Source of the DNA: Companilactobacillus kimchii DSM 13961 = JCM 10707
GTDB lineage: Bacteria; Bacillota; Bacilli; Lactobacillales; Lactobacillaceae
Direction: 5' to 3'
NCBI RefSeq assembly: GCF_001435445.1
Contig: NZ_AZDH01000001.1
Location: forward strand, 1 to 64,000
DNA: 64,000 nucleotides
Shown: positions 42,241 through 50,708 of the stretch, piece by piece
Layout of the letters: every line of letters begins with the position of its first letter
Numbering within the stretch: the first letter of the stretch is position 1
Program-made: the position numbers and the translations under genes
The notes under the pieces: generated by a model
Told to the model about the DNA's origin: nothing
Database searches by the model: none
The model's input: the letters and a program-made list of their open reading frames with translations, nothing else

Positions 42241-43362
42241 TTACTTTTGCTTGGCTAACGGATAAAAGTCCATTCCTTGAAGGGTTCCGTACAACATTGC
42301 CGGTGTATAACGGTAAAAATCTGCCCTGGCCCAATCAAATTTGGTTTGAATTTCAAATTCTCGACCTGACTTAATTAAGTCAATCAAATTAGGATTCAAC
42401 ATAACCGTCTTTCCTAAAGCAATGAATTCAGCCCAACCAGTTTTATAAGCTTCAATCATTTCATCAGCTGTGTATAATTTACCTACCCCAATTAGAGGTA
42501 AACGACCATTAATATGTTCATGAAGTACTTGCATTCTAGTAAGATCTTTATCGGCCCCAGGACCACGACGAACCTTATGATAAAATCCCCAAAGAGATAC
42601 ATGCAGATACTGTAATGGTTTTTCCATTAAACGATCAATCAAAGCTAATGTTTCTTTCATTGTTAGACCATCATCGCCTGGTTCTTCTGGTGAAAATCTG
42701 TATCCAACAATGAAATCAAGTCTATTCATTTTTTGTTTTACAGCATCAACGGCATCAATTATCTCCAAAGGAAAATTAAAGCGTTTCTCCATTGTGCCAC
42801 CCCAATGGTCTGATCTATGGTTATAAGTTGCTGAAACAAACTGTTGTATCAACCAGCCGTTAGCACCATGAATTTCCACACCATCTAGTCCAGCTTCAAT
42901 AGCCATCTCTGTAGCATTAGCAAAAGCTTGGATGGTTTGACGAACTTCACTATCTGTCATTTCGTGAGCTCCCATATAATAGTTGCTAGTTGGGGCTACA
43001 ATATTTTCACCTTTAGTCATTTCTCGGTCAGCTCTAATACCTGAATGTGATAGCTGAATAACAGCTTTAGCACCTTGTTCATGAGAAATTCGAGCGTATT
43101 CTTTTAAAGTTGGAAGGTCTTTACCTGTAATAGCATTAGGAGATTCAAAACCTACTCCACTATTCTGTACGTTAGTGAATGGGACAATAAATAATCCGAA
43201 TCCTCGGAATCTGTCTTTCCAAAAACGTCTTGCGTTATCAGTCAATTCTCCATTTTCACCAGAATCATAAATAGTCAATGGAGCAACCGTTAAACGATTC
43301 TTGATTTCTACTCCGTTATTAAGAGTGTATGGTTCAAATAATGGTTCATATTTTTTATTCAT
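42241..43362 (-). CDS. NAD(P)H-dependent flavin oxidoreductase (old yellow enzyme family)
   Basis: This 373-residue FMN-dependent TIM barrel has the start NGVEIKNRLTVAPLT, the active-site HGANGWLIQQF (His near 164, Asn near 167) and the RSDHWGGTMEKRFNFPLE loop that follows, and ends in ARADFYRYTPAMLYG. OYE enzymes reduce activated C=C bonds in enones, quinones and nitro compounds. It is the first gene of the operon and is divergent from an HxlR-family regulator with 195 bases between. The start follows AAGGAGAT. Confidence 0.9.
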   Translation of the reverse strand: MNKKYEPLFEPYTLNNGVEIKNRLTVAPLTIYDSGENGELTDNARRFWKDRFRGFGLFIVPFTNVQNSGVGFESPNAITGKDLPTLKEYARISHEQGAKAVIQLSHSGIRADREMTKGENIVAPTSNYYMGAHEMTDSEVRQTIQAFANATEMAIEAGLDGVEIHGANGWLIQQFVSATYNHRSDHWGGTMEKRFNFPLEIIDAVDAVKQKMNRLDFIVGYRFSPEEPGDDGLTMKETLALIDRLMEKPLQYLHVSLWGFYHKVRRGPGADKDLTRMQVLHEHINGRLPLIGVGKLYTADEMIEAYKTGWAEFIALGKTVMLNPNLIDLIKSGREFEIQTKFDWARADFYRYTPAMLYGTLQGMDFYPLAKQK

Positions 43363-43557
43363 CAGAAATCTCCTTAAGTAGAGAGCGGAGCAAACCGGAA
43401 AAATTGGCCTGCAAAGCTCATTTCAATCTTTCAAAATTTAAATTAAGGAATTAGTACCCTTAACTTGATTGCTAGGTTATAATAATGTTCAGGAAATATA
43501 AAAACAAGTACGCACATTTTTCTTCCTTAAAATAATGTACGCCAAAGGAGATAAAAA

Positions 43558-43923
43558 ATGGATCAAAAAACCTTTGAGAACAAGGCTGAACAGTTAAATG
43601 AAAAAATGCCAGAATATTGTCCAATTACATATTCAATGAGCATTATTGGATCGAAATGGAAGATTCCTATCCTCTGGAAATTAATCTTAGATGACGGCCA
43701 ACATTATAATCATTTAAAGCGCATGGTCGGTGGCATCACTAATACAATGCTAACGAAAAGCTTGCGTGAACTAGAAGATGATGGTCTCATTCTTCGACAC
43801 AGCGATGGCACAGTTCCACCTTCAGTTACATACCACCTAACTGATCTAGGAAAAGATCTCGTTTATACCATGGAGGAACTTTTTGACTGGGGCCAAAAAC
43901 TACACGCCGCTCACGAAGAATAG
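43558..43923 (+). CDS. HxlR-family (DUF24) transcriptional regulator with N-terminal cysteine
   Basis: This 121-residue winged-helix protein has the HxlR pattern CPITYSMSIIGSKWKIPILWKL (Cys21), GGITNTMLTKSLRELEDDGLI and VTYHLTDLGKDL. The Cys is in the position used by redox-sensing members (YodB, HypR) that respond to quinones, diamide or hypochlorite. It is divergent from the OYE-hydrolase-tautomerase-DsbA-like operon and likely regulates it. A single conserved Cys is visible; other sensors use inter-subunit disulphides. AAAGGAGAT precedes the start. Confidence 0.9.
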   Translation: MDQKTFENKAEQLNEKMPEYCPITYSMSIIGSKWKIPILWKLILDDGQHYNHLKRMVGGITNTMLTKSLRELEDDGLILRHSDGTVPPSVTYHLTDLGKDLVYTMEELFDWGQKLHAAHEE

Positions 43924-43957
43924 CAAGAAAGCATTTTATCTTTTAATCAATCGCATA

Positions 43958-44082
43958 TACAAAAATGGCATTGAATCTCAATCGAGATACTCAATACCAT
44001 TTTTTAATACTTCCATTTTTCTAATTTATGATAAATAAAAAATCCCCTAACTTGGATTTAAATATCCAAATCAAAGGATTCA
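43958..44082. terminator. Two successive hairpin terminators
   Basis: 43958-44004: AAAATGGCATTGAATCT pairs with AGATACTCAATACCATTTT (bulged). 44038-44082: AATCC, GGATTT, AAATC and GGATT arms form a longer imperfect hairpin. Both lie between the HxlR gene and the 95-residue gene. Confidence 0.7.
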
Positions 44083-44141
44083 TTCACTTATTCATATTCA
44101 GCGTTTACTGACAAACAATTATTTTTTTGAATTTACTTCTT

Positions 44142-44169
44142 GCTATAAAACCCGTTCGACGGGATATAG
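44142..44169 (+). promoter_or_regulatory. Inverted repeat upstream of the 95-residue gene
   Basis: CTATAAAACCCGT is followed by TCG and then ACGGGATATAG, giving an 11-base near-palindrome just before the gene. It could be an operator or a leader hairpin. No T-run follows, so it is not a terminator. Confidence 0.4.
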
Positions 44170-44201
44170 TCGTGGTGAATTAAGAAAGGTCAGTGAATAA
44201 T

Positions 44202-44489
44202 ATGTTCGCTTATATTGAAATTATTAATAATCAATCTAAATCAGAATTTAGCTATGTTAATTTTGAGATCAAGGACAACTTGTTATCAATCAAACCTCTA
44301 AAGGGAATTTTACCTGCCGACAAAATCAAAATCCCTCTTGATCAAATCACCGACATTAACAGTGATGACTACTATGGTTGGGATAAAATCGAATTTATTT
44401 TTAATCATCAAAAATATATTTTCCTTTACAGTGGTTATGGTGAATATGATTATCTCAAAGAACACCTCATATCCGCCATTATGGCCTAA
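44202..44489 (+). CDS. Conserved small protein of unknown function, 95 residues
   Basis: A soluble beta-rich protein (FAYIEIINNQSKSEFSYVNF, then a KPLKGILPADKIKIPLDQI segment and DKIEFIFNHQKYIFLYSGY). The pattern is that of a small PH-like or GRAM-like domain, but I do not recognise a named family. The start at 44202 follows AAGAAAGG; GTG at 44193 is an alternative. It is convergent with fthC and overlaps its end by four bases. Confidence 0.65.
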   Translation: MFAYIEIINNQSKSEFSYVNFEIKDNLLSIKPLKGILPADKIKIPLDQITDINSDDYYGWDKIEFIFNHQKYIFLYSGYGEYDYLKEHLISAIMA

Positions 44490-45013
44490 TCTGCCAAAAT
44501 CAATTTTTGAATCTTAACATCATGGTCTTCAATTTCCCAATCGGCCGTAGCAAAATGCATTGCTGAAGGTACTAAAGCTACTGTAGAACCAGAATATTGA
44601 GCCAAGAAGCGATCATAATAACCGCCACCAAAGCCCACGCGATAATTTGAATCTTCTGCAAAAGCTAATCCGGGAACAATCACTAAATCCGGTTCCTGAT
44701 TAACTAACGATTCATCATATGCTGGTTCAGGGATTCCAAACTTACTAGTAATCAAATCTTCACGACTGTTAAATGGTAAAAAGGCCATTTGACGGTGAGG
44801 CATTGTCTTAGGTAAATAAACTTTTTTACCTTCTTTACGGGCTGCTTCCACAATAATTGGTGTTGGTACCTCAATTGGACTGCTAACAGTTGTCGCAATA
44901 CTTTTAGCATTTTTCCATTCAGTTGTTGCCACCAACTTCTGCAATAACTTAGCAGCTTCAACTTTAGTCTTAGCCTGATTGGCTTTTAATTTCTGAATTT
45001 GTTGTTGTCTCAA
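44486..45013 (-). CDS. fthC: 5-formyltetrahydrofolate cyclo-ligase
   Basis: The protein (175 residues from the TTG at 45013) has the family C-terminal motif RVGFGGGYYDRFLAQY (about 124-139) and the nucleotide-binding KKVYLPKTMPHRQMAF. It converts 5-formyl-THF to 5,10-methenyl-THF with ATP. The usual start (MDKK-x-LR) would correspond to an in-frame ATA at 45025-45027, which is spaced perfectly from GGGAGGG; the first conventional start is a TTG further in. Either the mRNA uses a rare AUA start or translation begins at the TTG. The 3' end overlaps the neighbouring gene by four bases. Confidence 0.87.
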   Translation of the reverse strand: MRQQQIQKLKANQAKTKVEAAKLLQKLVATTEWKNAKSIATTVSSPIEVPTPIIVEAARKEGKKVYLPKTMPHRQMAFLPFNSREDLITSKFGIPEPAYDESLVNQEPDLVIVPGLAFAEDSNYRVGFGGGYYDRFLAQYSGSTVALVPSAMHFATADWEIEDHDVKIQKLILAD

Positions 45014-45098
45014 GGCTTTTTTATCTATGATAATTCCCTCCCAGTCTTCAATTCTTGCTCTATAAGTTTACATTTATTACCGACGAAAAGGAACTAAC

Positions 45099-46688
45099 TT
45101 AATCTGTTTCTTCATCTTCCGAAACTGTTGGTCCGATTACCAAAGTCTCTGCTAAAAGAATTTCATTGTAAAGTTCGAAAACATAGTTCTGATACTTTAC
45201 TTCACTTTGCGAAATCATATCTAAATACTCTCGTTCCTGAACGAAGGCATTCATAAAGGCACGCATTTCCAACTCTTTTTCTGCACCCGTAAACTCTGGA
45301 TGGCGTACGACCTCAACCCAGGCTTTGATAAAGTCTCTGGTTCTCGTACGCTGTTTTTGTGCCATCAAGTCAAAAATAACTGATTTCTTAACATTATCGG
45401 GTAAATACATTTTATTAACTGAATCAATTGCTCGATGAACCATCTCTACCCTAATTTTGTCGATTTCTTTTTCTGCATCATCATCTGTTACGTCTTTCTT
45501 CAATAAGAAACGAAAAGCAATCGTCGGCACTATCAAACTCAAGATAATGAGAACACTTTCTGACATCAAAACTAAATTGAAATCGGCATTGGTTACGTGA
45601 TATTCAGCTAATGTGTAGGCCAACGCTAATGTAACAGCCCCGTGAACACCACCTAAGGCAAAGATCCACGACGATTTATTGTTAAAATCTAATCGTAAGC
45701 GACCGTAAAGATATCGAGCCAAAACATTAACCAAATAAAGTGTTATACCAATCATGATCCAAGTCAACGAGGCATTTGTAAATTTCTCATCAGAAATAAT
45801 CTTGGTAAACATATATCCTAAAATTACGAAAACTGTACTATTAAAAATTTCTGTAATCATTGAAACTAAATCGAATCCTAAATGAACTTGGGGTGCGTTA
45901 ATCAAACGACTTCGTTGTGCTTCAGCATTGTGAACTAAACCAGCACAAACTACGGCAATAATTCCCGAAACATGAATTTCTTCAGCTGCGTAATACAAAA
46001 CAAATGGTGTCAGAATATAGATTAAACTCTGCGCATTCAGAGAATTATACGAGCTTCTTAAAAGTATCTGGCGGAACAGAACCATGATCCACGCTGCCGC
46101 AAAGCCAAACAGAACACCACCTCCGGCCGAAATAAGGAAGTCGCCTAAAGTTTCTCCGTAATTAATGTATCCGTTGATGTACCAAAGAATTGCCATATTA
46201 AGCAGGATAATTTCAGAAGCATCATTGAATAACGATTCCATTTTTAAAAAGGTGCCTTCATTTTTGGGCATCTTCAATCCATTAGTGACTGACTCCATTG
46301 CCGTAGCGTCGGTTGGTGTACTGATAGCTGCCAAAATGAAAGCTAGTGGCAAACTGATTCCAGCAATCTCCCAAACACCAAAACCGGCTAATATCATACA
46401 AATAACGACCAAAAAAACAGTTGTCTGAATAATATGTTTCAATTCCTTCCCAACTGCATTCAATCGTGTTGCCTGACCCTCAAAAAATAACAATGGTGCA
46501 ACAATCAAGCCAATAAAAATATCGGAATTAAAAGTCATTACATTCTTGCCCATAATCGGAATAAAAAAAATCAGGGCACCAATGATCATACTAATGTAAT
46601 TGACCGATATTTTTGAAAATACTTGGGCCAAAAAGATACTAACAACCGATGCCAATATCAAAATAAATGTCGAAACCATTAAACTCAT
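45099..46688 (-). CDS. Na+/H+ antiporter (CPA1/NhaP family)
   Basis: This 529-residue antiporter has about 12 membrane segments (1-400) and a cytoplasmic C-terminal tail (400-529) rich in Glu, Lys and Arg. The ion-binding region of helix 5 is present (AISTPTDATAMESVTNGLKMPKN, with SLFNDASEIILLN following, which contains the N-D pair of NhaP-type antiporters). It exchanges cytoplasmic Na+ for external H+ and helps sodium and pH homeostasis. GGGGAAG precedes the start, and the gene stands alone. Confidence 0.9.
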   Translation of the reverse strand: MSLMVSTFILILASVVSIFLAQVFSKISVNYISMIIGALIFFIPIMGKNVMTFNSDIFIGLIVAPLLFFEGQATRLNAVGKELKHIIQTTVFLVVICMILAGFGVWEIAGISLPLAFILAAISTPTDATAMESVTNGLKMPKNEGTFLKMESLFNDASEIILLNMAILWYINGYINYGETLGDFLISAGGGVLFGFAAAWIMVLFRQILLRSSYNSLNAQSLIYILTPFVLYYAAEEIHVSGIIAVVCAGLVHNAEAQRSRLINAPQVHLGFDLVSMITEIFNSTVFVILGYMFTKIISDEKFTNASLTWIMIGITLYLVNVLARYLYGRLRLDFNNKSSWIFALGGVHGAVTLALAYTLAEYHVTNADFNLVLMSESVLIILSLIVPTIAFRFLLKKDVTDDDAEKEIDKIRVEMVHRAIDSVNKMYLPDNVKKSVIFDLMAQKQRTRTRDFIKAWVEVVRHPEFTGAEKELEMRAFMNAFVQEREYLDMISQSEVKYQNYVFELYNEILLAETLVIGPTVSEDEETD

Positions 46689-46831
46689 AAAATCTTCCCC
46701 TTAATGTTTCCAATTAATCAAATTAAATATAGCACACCCTTGTTCAGAATGGCCTTTTGACGCAATCTCTATCGGTTTACTACTATATCGGTTATTCGCC
46801 AATTCACAAAACAATATGTTTAGATACGTAC

Positions 46832-46865
46832 AAAAAATCCCATCTCAATTAAGAGACGGGATTTA
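46832..46865 (-). terminator. Terminator after the NAD(P)-binding/LLM operon
   Basis: On the minus strand, ATCCCGTCTC pairs with GAGATGGGAT and is followed by TTTTTG. Confidence 0.85.
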
Positions 46866-47489
46866 TTTATTTAACAACTTTTTAATACCGATCATATCTT
46901 CATTGGCGCCAAACAGCACGCCACCTGGCTGTAACTGCGATGTAGCATGTAAATTACCTATATAGTAAGGTACAAATCCAAAATCAATAATCAACTGTTT
47001 AACTTTTGCCAAAGCAATTTCATCAGTTCCCGCATAAACAATTACACGCTGCTGATGGGACATGCTGGCTAAATCGTGATATCCCATGTGATTAAAGGCT
47101 TTTACTACAACGCTTTGAGTCAAATATGCTTGAACCTTTTCCGAAGAGGTCTGTTGTTCATCATAATAGTAGTTACTTGTTTTACCATCGATTTCCCACC
47201 AGTAATTCATAGAATCAACTACCGTTTTACCAGCAAACCATTTAGCATCAATATTTTGATACTTACTGAGTGGCAGAGCTAGAAAAATAATATCAGATTT
47301 CTCAATAACATCACGGGTATACATCGGTTGGGCTTCAGGAGCTAAAACACTGGTAGCTAAGGTTATCTTGGCTGGATCTTTAGAACCAGCTATATTGACT
47401 TGATAACTAGCATCGAGTGCCAACTTAGCTAAAGTCATTCCCAATTTACCAGCTCCAACAATACCTATAATTAATTTACTCATTTTCAT
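46863..47489 (-). CDS. NAD(P)-binding reductase of the F420-dependent NADP oxidoreductase family
   Basis: This 208-residue protein starts with the dinucleotide motif GIVGAGKLGMTLA (residues 9-21), followed by VNIAGSKDP and a C-terminal FNHMGYHDLAS / VIVYAGTDEIA region, the pattern of COG2085. F420 is not known in lactobacilli, so NADPH is the more likely cofactor. It overlaps the LLM gene by 14 bases or less (second ATG at 47483) and is the second gene of a two-gene operon. Confidence 0.78.
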   Translation of the reverse strand: MKMSKLIIGIVGAGKLGMTLAKLALDASYQVNIAGSKDPAKITLATSVLAPEAQPMYTRDVIEKSDIIFLALPLSKYQNIDAKWFAGKTVVDSMNYWWEIDGKTSNYYYDEQQTSSEKVQAYLTQSVVVKAFNHMGYHDLASMSHQQRVIVYAGTDEIALAKVKQLIIDFGFVPYYIGNLHATSQLQPGGVLFGANEDMIGIKKLLNK

Positions 47490-48540
47490 TAGCTTCCTGT
47501 AAAATCTCTTTAACTCGTGGAATTACTTTAGTTGCGTAAAGTTCAATCGTCCGCATACGATCCTTCTCCAGCTGTCCACCAGTACCGTAAACCAAGTCGA
47601 ACCGATCTAATCCTAATTCTGAAATTGTCTGAGCAATTCTTTTAGCAACCGTTTCTACTGAACCAACATAGTAAGCGCCCTTAATAACTTCAAAATCATA
47701 ACGTTCTTTAGTCATTTTAGGCCATCCACGATCTAATCCTACACGATCCATACTATTTCTGATGTATTCCCAACCGATATTGTAGGCTTCATCGTCGTCA
47801 TCTTCAGTAATGATTCCATGTGAATGTACTCCGATAGCGCCAACTTTTGTTCCGTAATCTTCAGCAGCCTTTTTATAAAGTTCAATATATGGTGCAAAAC
47901 GACTGGCCTCTCCAGCAATGATAGCTAACATTAATGAATAACCATAATAAGCCGTCCGCAAAACAGATTCTGGTGTTCCACCGACACCAATTGATACTGG
48001 TAATTTATGTCCTTCAATTCGAGGATACGGACGCACGTTAACTAATTTTTGAACGTGTTTTGATTCCCAATCCACATGCTCTCCGGTGATTAGATCATTA
48101 AACAGACCGACTTTTTCAACAAAAAGATCATTATAGTCTTTTAAATCATATCCAAATAAAGGAAATGACTCTGTGAAAGAACCACGACCTAAGATAATTT
48201 CAGCTCGACCGTCAGAAATACCATCAATAGTCGCAAAGCGTTCATAAAGACGTACCGGATCATCGGAGCTCAATACCGTTACACCAGTACTTAGATGTAT
48301 ATTTTTAGTCGTACTAGCTAAAGCACCAAGGACTACTTCCGGACTAGAAATTGAATATTCTTCCCGATGGTGTTCACCCAAAGCAATTACATCCAATCCT
48401 AATTGATCAGCTAGTTGCCCCTCTTTAATAATGTTTTGAAGTGATTCACGATATGACATTTTAGTATGGAAAGTATCGTTGTATGCCACGTCGCCAAAAG
48501 TATCCAAACCAAACCTTAATTTATCTACGTCAATTTTCAT
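47476..48540 (-). CDS. LLM-class (luciferase-like) flavin-dependent oxidoreductase
   Basis: This 354-residue TIM-barrel flavoprotein has the family pattern DQLGLDVIALGEHHREEYSISSP (about 46-68), GVTVLSSDDPVRLYE, and the GRAEIILGRGSFTESFPLFG loop that binds the flavin phosphate (about 110-130). Bacterial luciferase-like monooxygenases of this subgroup use FMNH2 for oxidation of small molecules; the substrate is unknown. It is co-transcribed with the reductase that follows, which may supply reducing equivalents. Confidence 0.85.
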   Translation of the reverse strand: MKIDVDKLRFGLDTFGDVAYNDTFHTKMSYRESLQNIIKEGQLADQLGLDVIALGEHHREEYSISSPEVVLGALASTTKNIHLSTGVTVLSSDDPVRLYERFATIDGISDGRAEIILGRGSFTESFPLFGYDLKDYNDLFVEKVGLFNDLITGEHVDWESKHVQKLVNVRPYPRIEGHKLPVSIGVGGTPESVLRTAYYGYSLMLAIIAGEASRFAPYIELYKKAAEDYGTKVGAIGVHSHGIITEDDDDEAYNIGWEYIRNSMDRVGLDRGWPKMTKERYDFEVIKGAYYVGSVETVAKRIAQTISELGLDRFDLVYGTGGQLEKDRMRTIELYATKVIPRVKEILQEANENE

Positions 48541-48887
48541 AATTATTACCTCTAGAATTATCTTTCCTCGAATTATACTTCATGCTGTGTAAACATTTCC
48601 ATTTCTAGGATTGCTCGTTTCTATCAAATAACTTTAAGGTTAATTAAATTGTTTCACATGGAACATATGGTGTTGGATCACTCATCAAACACTATATATA
48701 GTGTTTGTAATTTCCTCCCGTTTTAGTTATAAAACACCATGATATTTAGTTCTTTCATCCCACTTCTTTTGATAAAATAATTAAATATATATTTAATCTT
48801 TTAAAACCCACAATATTTGTCTTCATATACTAAAAAAGGTTTAAGATAGAATTATATTCACAATTTCTAGGGGAAGTTGATACACAT
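48541..48887. promoter_or_regulatory. Intergenic region with candidate parS and NrdR box
   Basis: This 347-base gap between divergent genes has no convincing ORF. TGTTTCACATGGAACA (48650-48665) matches the parS consensus TGTTTCACGTGAAACA at 14 of 16 positions. A perfect NrdR box ACACTATATATAGTGT (48689-48704) is embedded in a 22-base palindrome (48686-48707). Neither has an obvious target gene nearby. The rest is AT-rich promoter-like sequence. Confidence 0.55.
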
Positions 48888-49391
48888 ATGAATAAAAAAA
48901 CTGATTTAGAAGAAGAAAATTCACTAACAAAAATTGTCGACGATGTTTCTGAGGGTATTAATGATGCCGGTCCTGTATTTTCAACTGAAGATTACGCCGA
49001 AGCTGAAAGCAATGGTAAACAGGCCGTTCGTTACTTACTCTGGGGATTACTTTCTGTTGTAGTTAACTTTGGTACATTCTTTATCCTTTATCGAGTGCTC
49101 AAGGCCAATTATCAAGTTGCTAACATTGTTGCTTGGTTCTTAGGTGTGCAAGTTGGTTTCTGGGTTGATCGAATCATTGTCTTCCGTCACAAATCCAGCA
49201 CAGCCTTCAAAGAAATGTTGGCTTTTTATGGCACACGTATTTTAACTTTCTTAATTGAAAGTGCTACGCTTTGGGTTGGTATTTCATTAATGAGCGCTAA
49301 CGGTGCTGGTACTAAGGTAGTTGGACAAATACTAGCTATCGTTGGTAACTACATTCTTTCCAAGTTCTTTATTTTTAAAAATCGTAACTAA
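48888..49391 (+). CDS. GtrA-family membrane protein
   Basis: This 167-residue protein has an acidic cytoplasmic N-terminal extension (1-44) followed by the GtrA domain with four membrane helices: VRYLLWGLLSVVVNFGTFFILY, then YQVANIVAWFLGVQVGFWVDR, a third near EMLAFYGTRILTFLIESAT and a fourth near GQILAIVGNYILSKFFIF. GtrA proteins are thought to flip lipid-linked sugars for polysaccharide or teichoic acid glycosylation. The acidic extension is unusual. AGGGGAAG precedes the start. Confidence 0.83.
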   Translation: MNKKTDLEEENSLTKIVDDVSEGINDAGPVFSTEDYAEAESNGKQAVRYLLWGLLSVVVNFGTFFILYRVLKANYQVANIVAWFLGVQVGFWVDRIIVFRHKSSTAFKEMLAFYGTRILTFLIESATLWVGISLMSANGAGTKVVGQILAIVGNYILSKFFIFKNRN

Positions 49392-49403
49392 TTCGCTTAA
49401 ATC

Positions 49404-49452
49404 AAAAAATGTTCATGTCAACCAAAGATATTGGTCGATATGGACATTTTTA
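49404..49452. terminator. Bidirectional terminator between gtrA and the shikimate operon
   Basis: AAAATGTTCAT and ACCAA pair with TTGGT and ATGGACATTTT, with A- and T-runs outside. Confidence 0.8.
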
Positions 49453-49462
49453 TTTTTCATAT

Positions 49463-50689
49463 TTAATTTTCCAAATTAACTGCTGGTGCATCCGTTTTTA
49501 CTCTTTCATGACGCTTAATAATCAAAGCCAAGCCGATTCCAATAATCGTGATAACTACATTTAAAAGAATTATCATTCTTGGAGCATCGGCACCGGTCAT
49601 CTTTGTCAAATAAGCAGCAATTGATAAAACAGCATAATTGGCAGTACTGGAAGCTATCATAACTAATGAGGTAGCTAAACCCTTGCTTTCAGGAAAAAAA
49701 CTAATAGTTGTTGAAGTTGCCAATTGTAAAACGCCCCCGGCAGCGGCATATCCTATCACGAAACTTCCTATATAAAGAATGACGGGACTAGTTATGAAGT
49801 AACAGAGTAATAACATAATAACGGAAATACTTGGATAAATAACTAACACGGTTGTTTCTTTCAATCCTAAATGAATCAAGCGTGCTGTTAATAAAACGGC
49901 TACTGTAGCACCTACAGCATAGAAGGACTGTAAAAGACTGGGATTCTTAACGCCATAACTTGCACCTAATTCTTGATTACAATTTAACCAAATCATAAAA
50001 GTCGTTGAACTTGTAAAACCAATTAAAATTGAAGCAATCGCAGCGGCTGAAAAATGATGCTTCGTTGCAGTCTTATTTTTACCTCTAGCAGCTTTTTCTT
50101 GTTGTGGAAATGGTAAAAACATTACTAAGAAAGCATCTGCCAACATCAAAATACCACAACCAATGAAAATAATTTTATAAGATAAGTGAACACTGGCTAC
50201 TAACCCAATCACAAACGGTAAGAGAAATTGAGCTACTGTAATTGAAAATTTCGTAAACAGATTAGCAATCGAAGCTGATTTAGGAAAAATTTCCATAACG
50301 CTTGGGGAAATACAAGTATCCAAGAAAGAATTGGCGACGCCATTGATAATTCCCATAGCATAGGCAATCCATAACTGATGTACCGAAATCACACCAAAGA
50401 AGAATACTACGTATAAGAAAATACCAATTAGACCGCTAACCCTACGTCCAACTTTATCTGAAATAGGACCGGCAAATGGATAAGCTAACAATCTGCCTAA
50501 TCCATAAGCGGCAATTACTGAAACAACCATTGAAACGTCAATTGCTCCGTTAGAGAGTGTCGAAGCTCCCCATGCCTTCGCAAATTCAGCCTTATATTGT
50601 CCCATAATCGATAATGCAATTCCTAAAATAAAATAAGCAAAATATAGAGCAAAAGCAGTTGGGTAATACTTTTTCTGACCATTCACCAT
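49463..50689 (-). CDS. MFS transporter linked to quinate/shikimate genes
   Basis: This 408-residue transporter has 12 membrane segments. The loop 2-3 motif is GPISDKVGRRVSGL (about 69-82). Given the operon it probably imports shikimate, quinate or a related hydroxyaromatic acid. The start at about 50689 follows GGAGGATAGCGAA; the longer frame overlaps the shikimate dehydrogenase gene. It is the last gene of the operon. Confidence 0.82.
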   Translation of the reverse strand: MVNGQKKYYPTAFALYFAYFILGIALSIMGQYKAEFAKAWGASTLSNGAIDVSMVVSVIAAYGLGRLLAYPFAGPISDKVGRRVSGLIGIFLYVVFFFGVISVHQLWIAYAMGIINGVANSFLDTCISPSVMEIFPKSASIANLFTKFSITVAQFLLPFVIGLVASVHLSYKIIFIGCGILMLADAFLVMFLPFPQQEKAARGKNKTATKHHFSAAAIASILIGFTSSTTFMIWLNCNQELGASYGVKNPSLLQSFYAVGATVAVLLTARLIHLGLKETTVLVIYPSISVIMLLLCYFITSPVILYIGSFVIGYAAAGGVLQLATSTTISFFPESKGLATSLVMIASSTANYAVLSIAAYLTKMTGADAPRMIILLNVVITIIGIGLALIIKRHERVKTDAPAVNLEN

Positions 50690-50708
50690 TTCGCTATCCT
50701 CCGTTAAT

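Noticed and set aside
43508-43541. GTACGCACATTTT / AAAATAATGTACG pairing as an HxlR operator
   Set aside because: The arms match only partly and the position, close to the HxlR ribosome site, is unconvincing.
48658-48726. 22-codon frame over the NrdR box
   Set aside because: No Shine-Dalgarno site, and it overlaps the palindrome; random frame.
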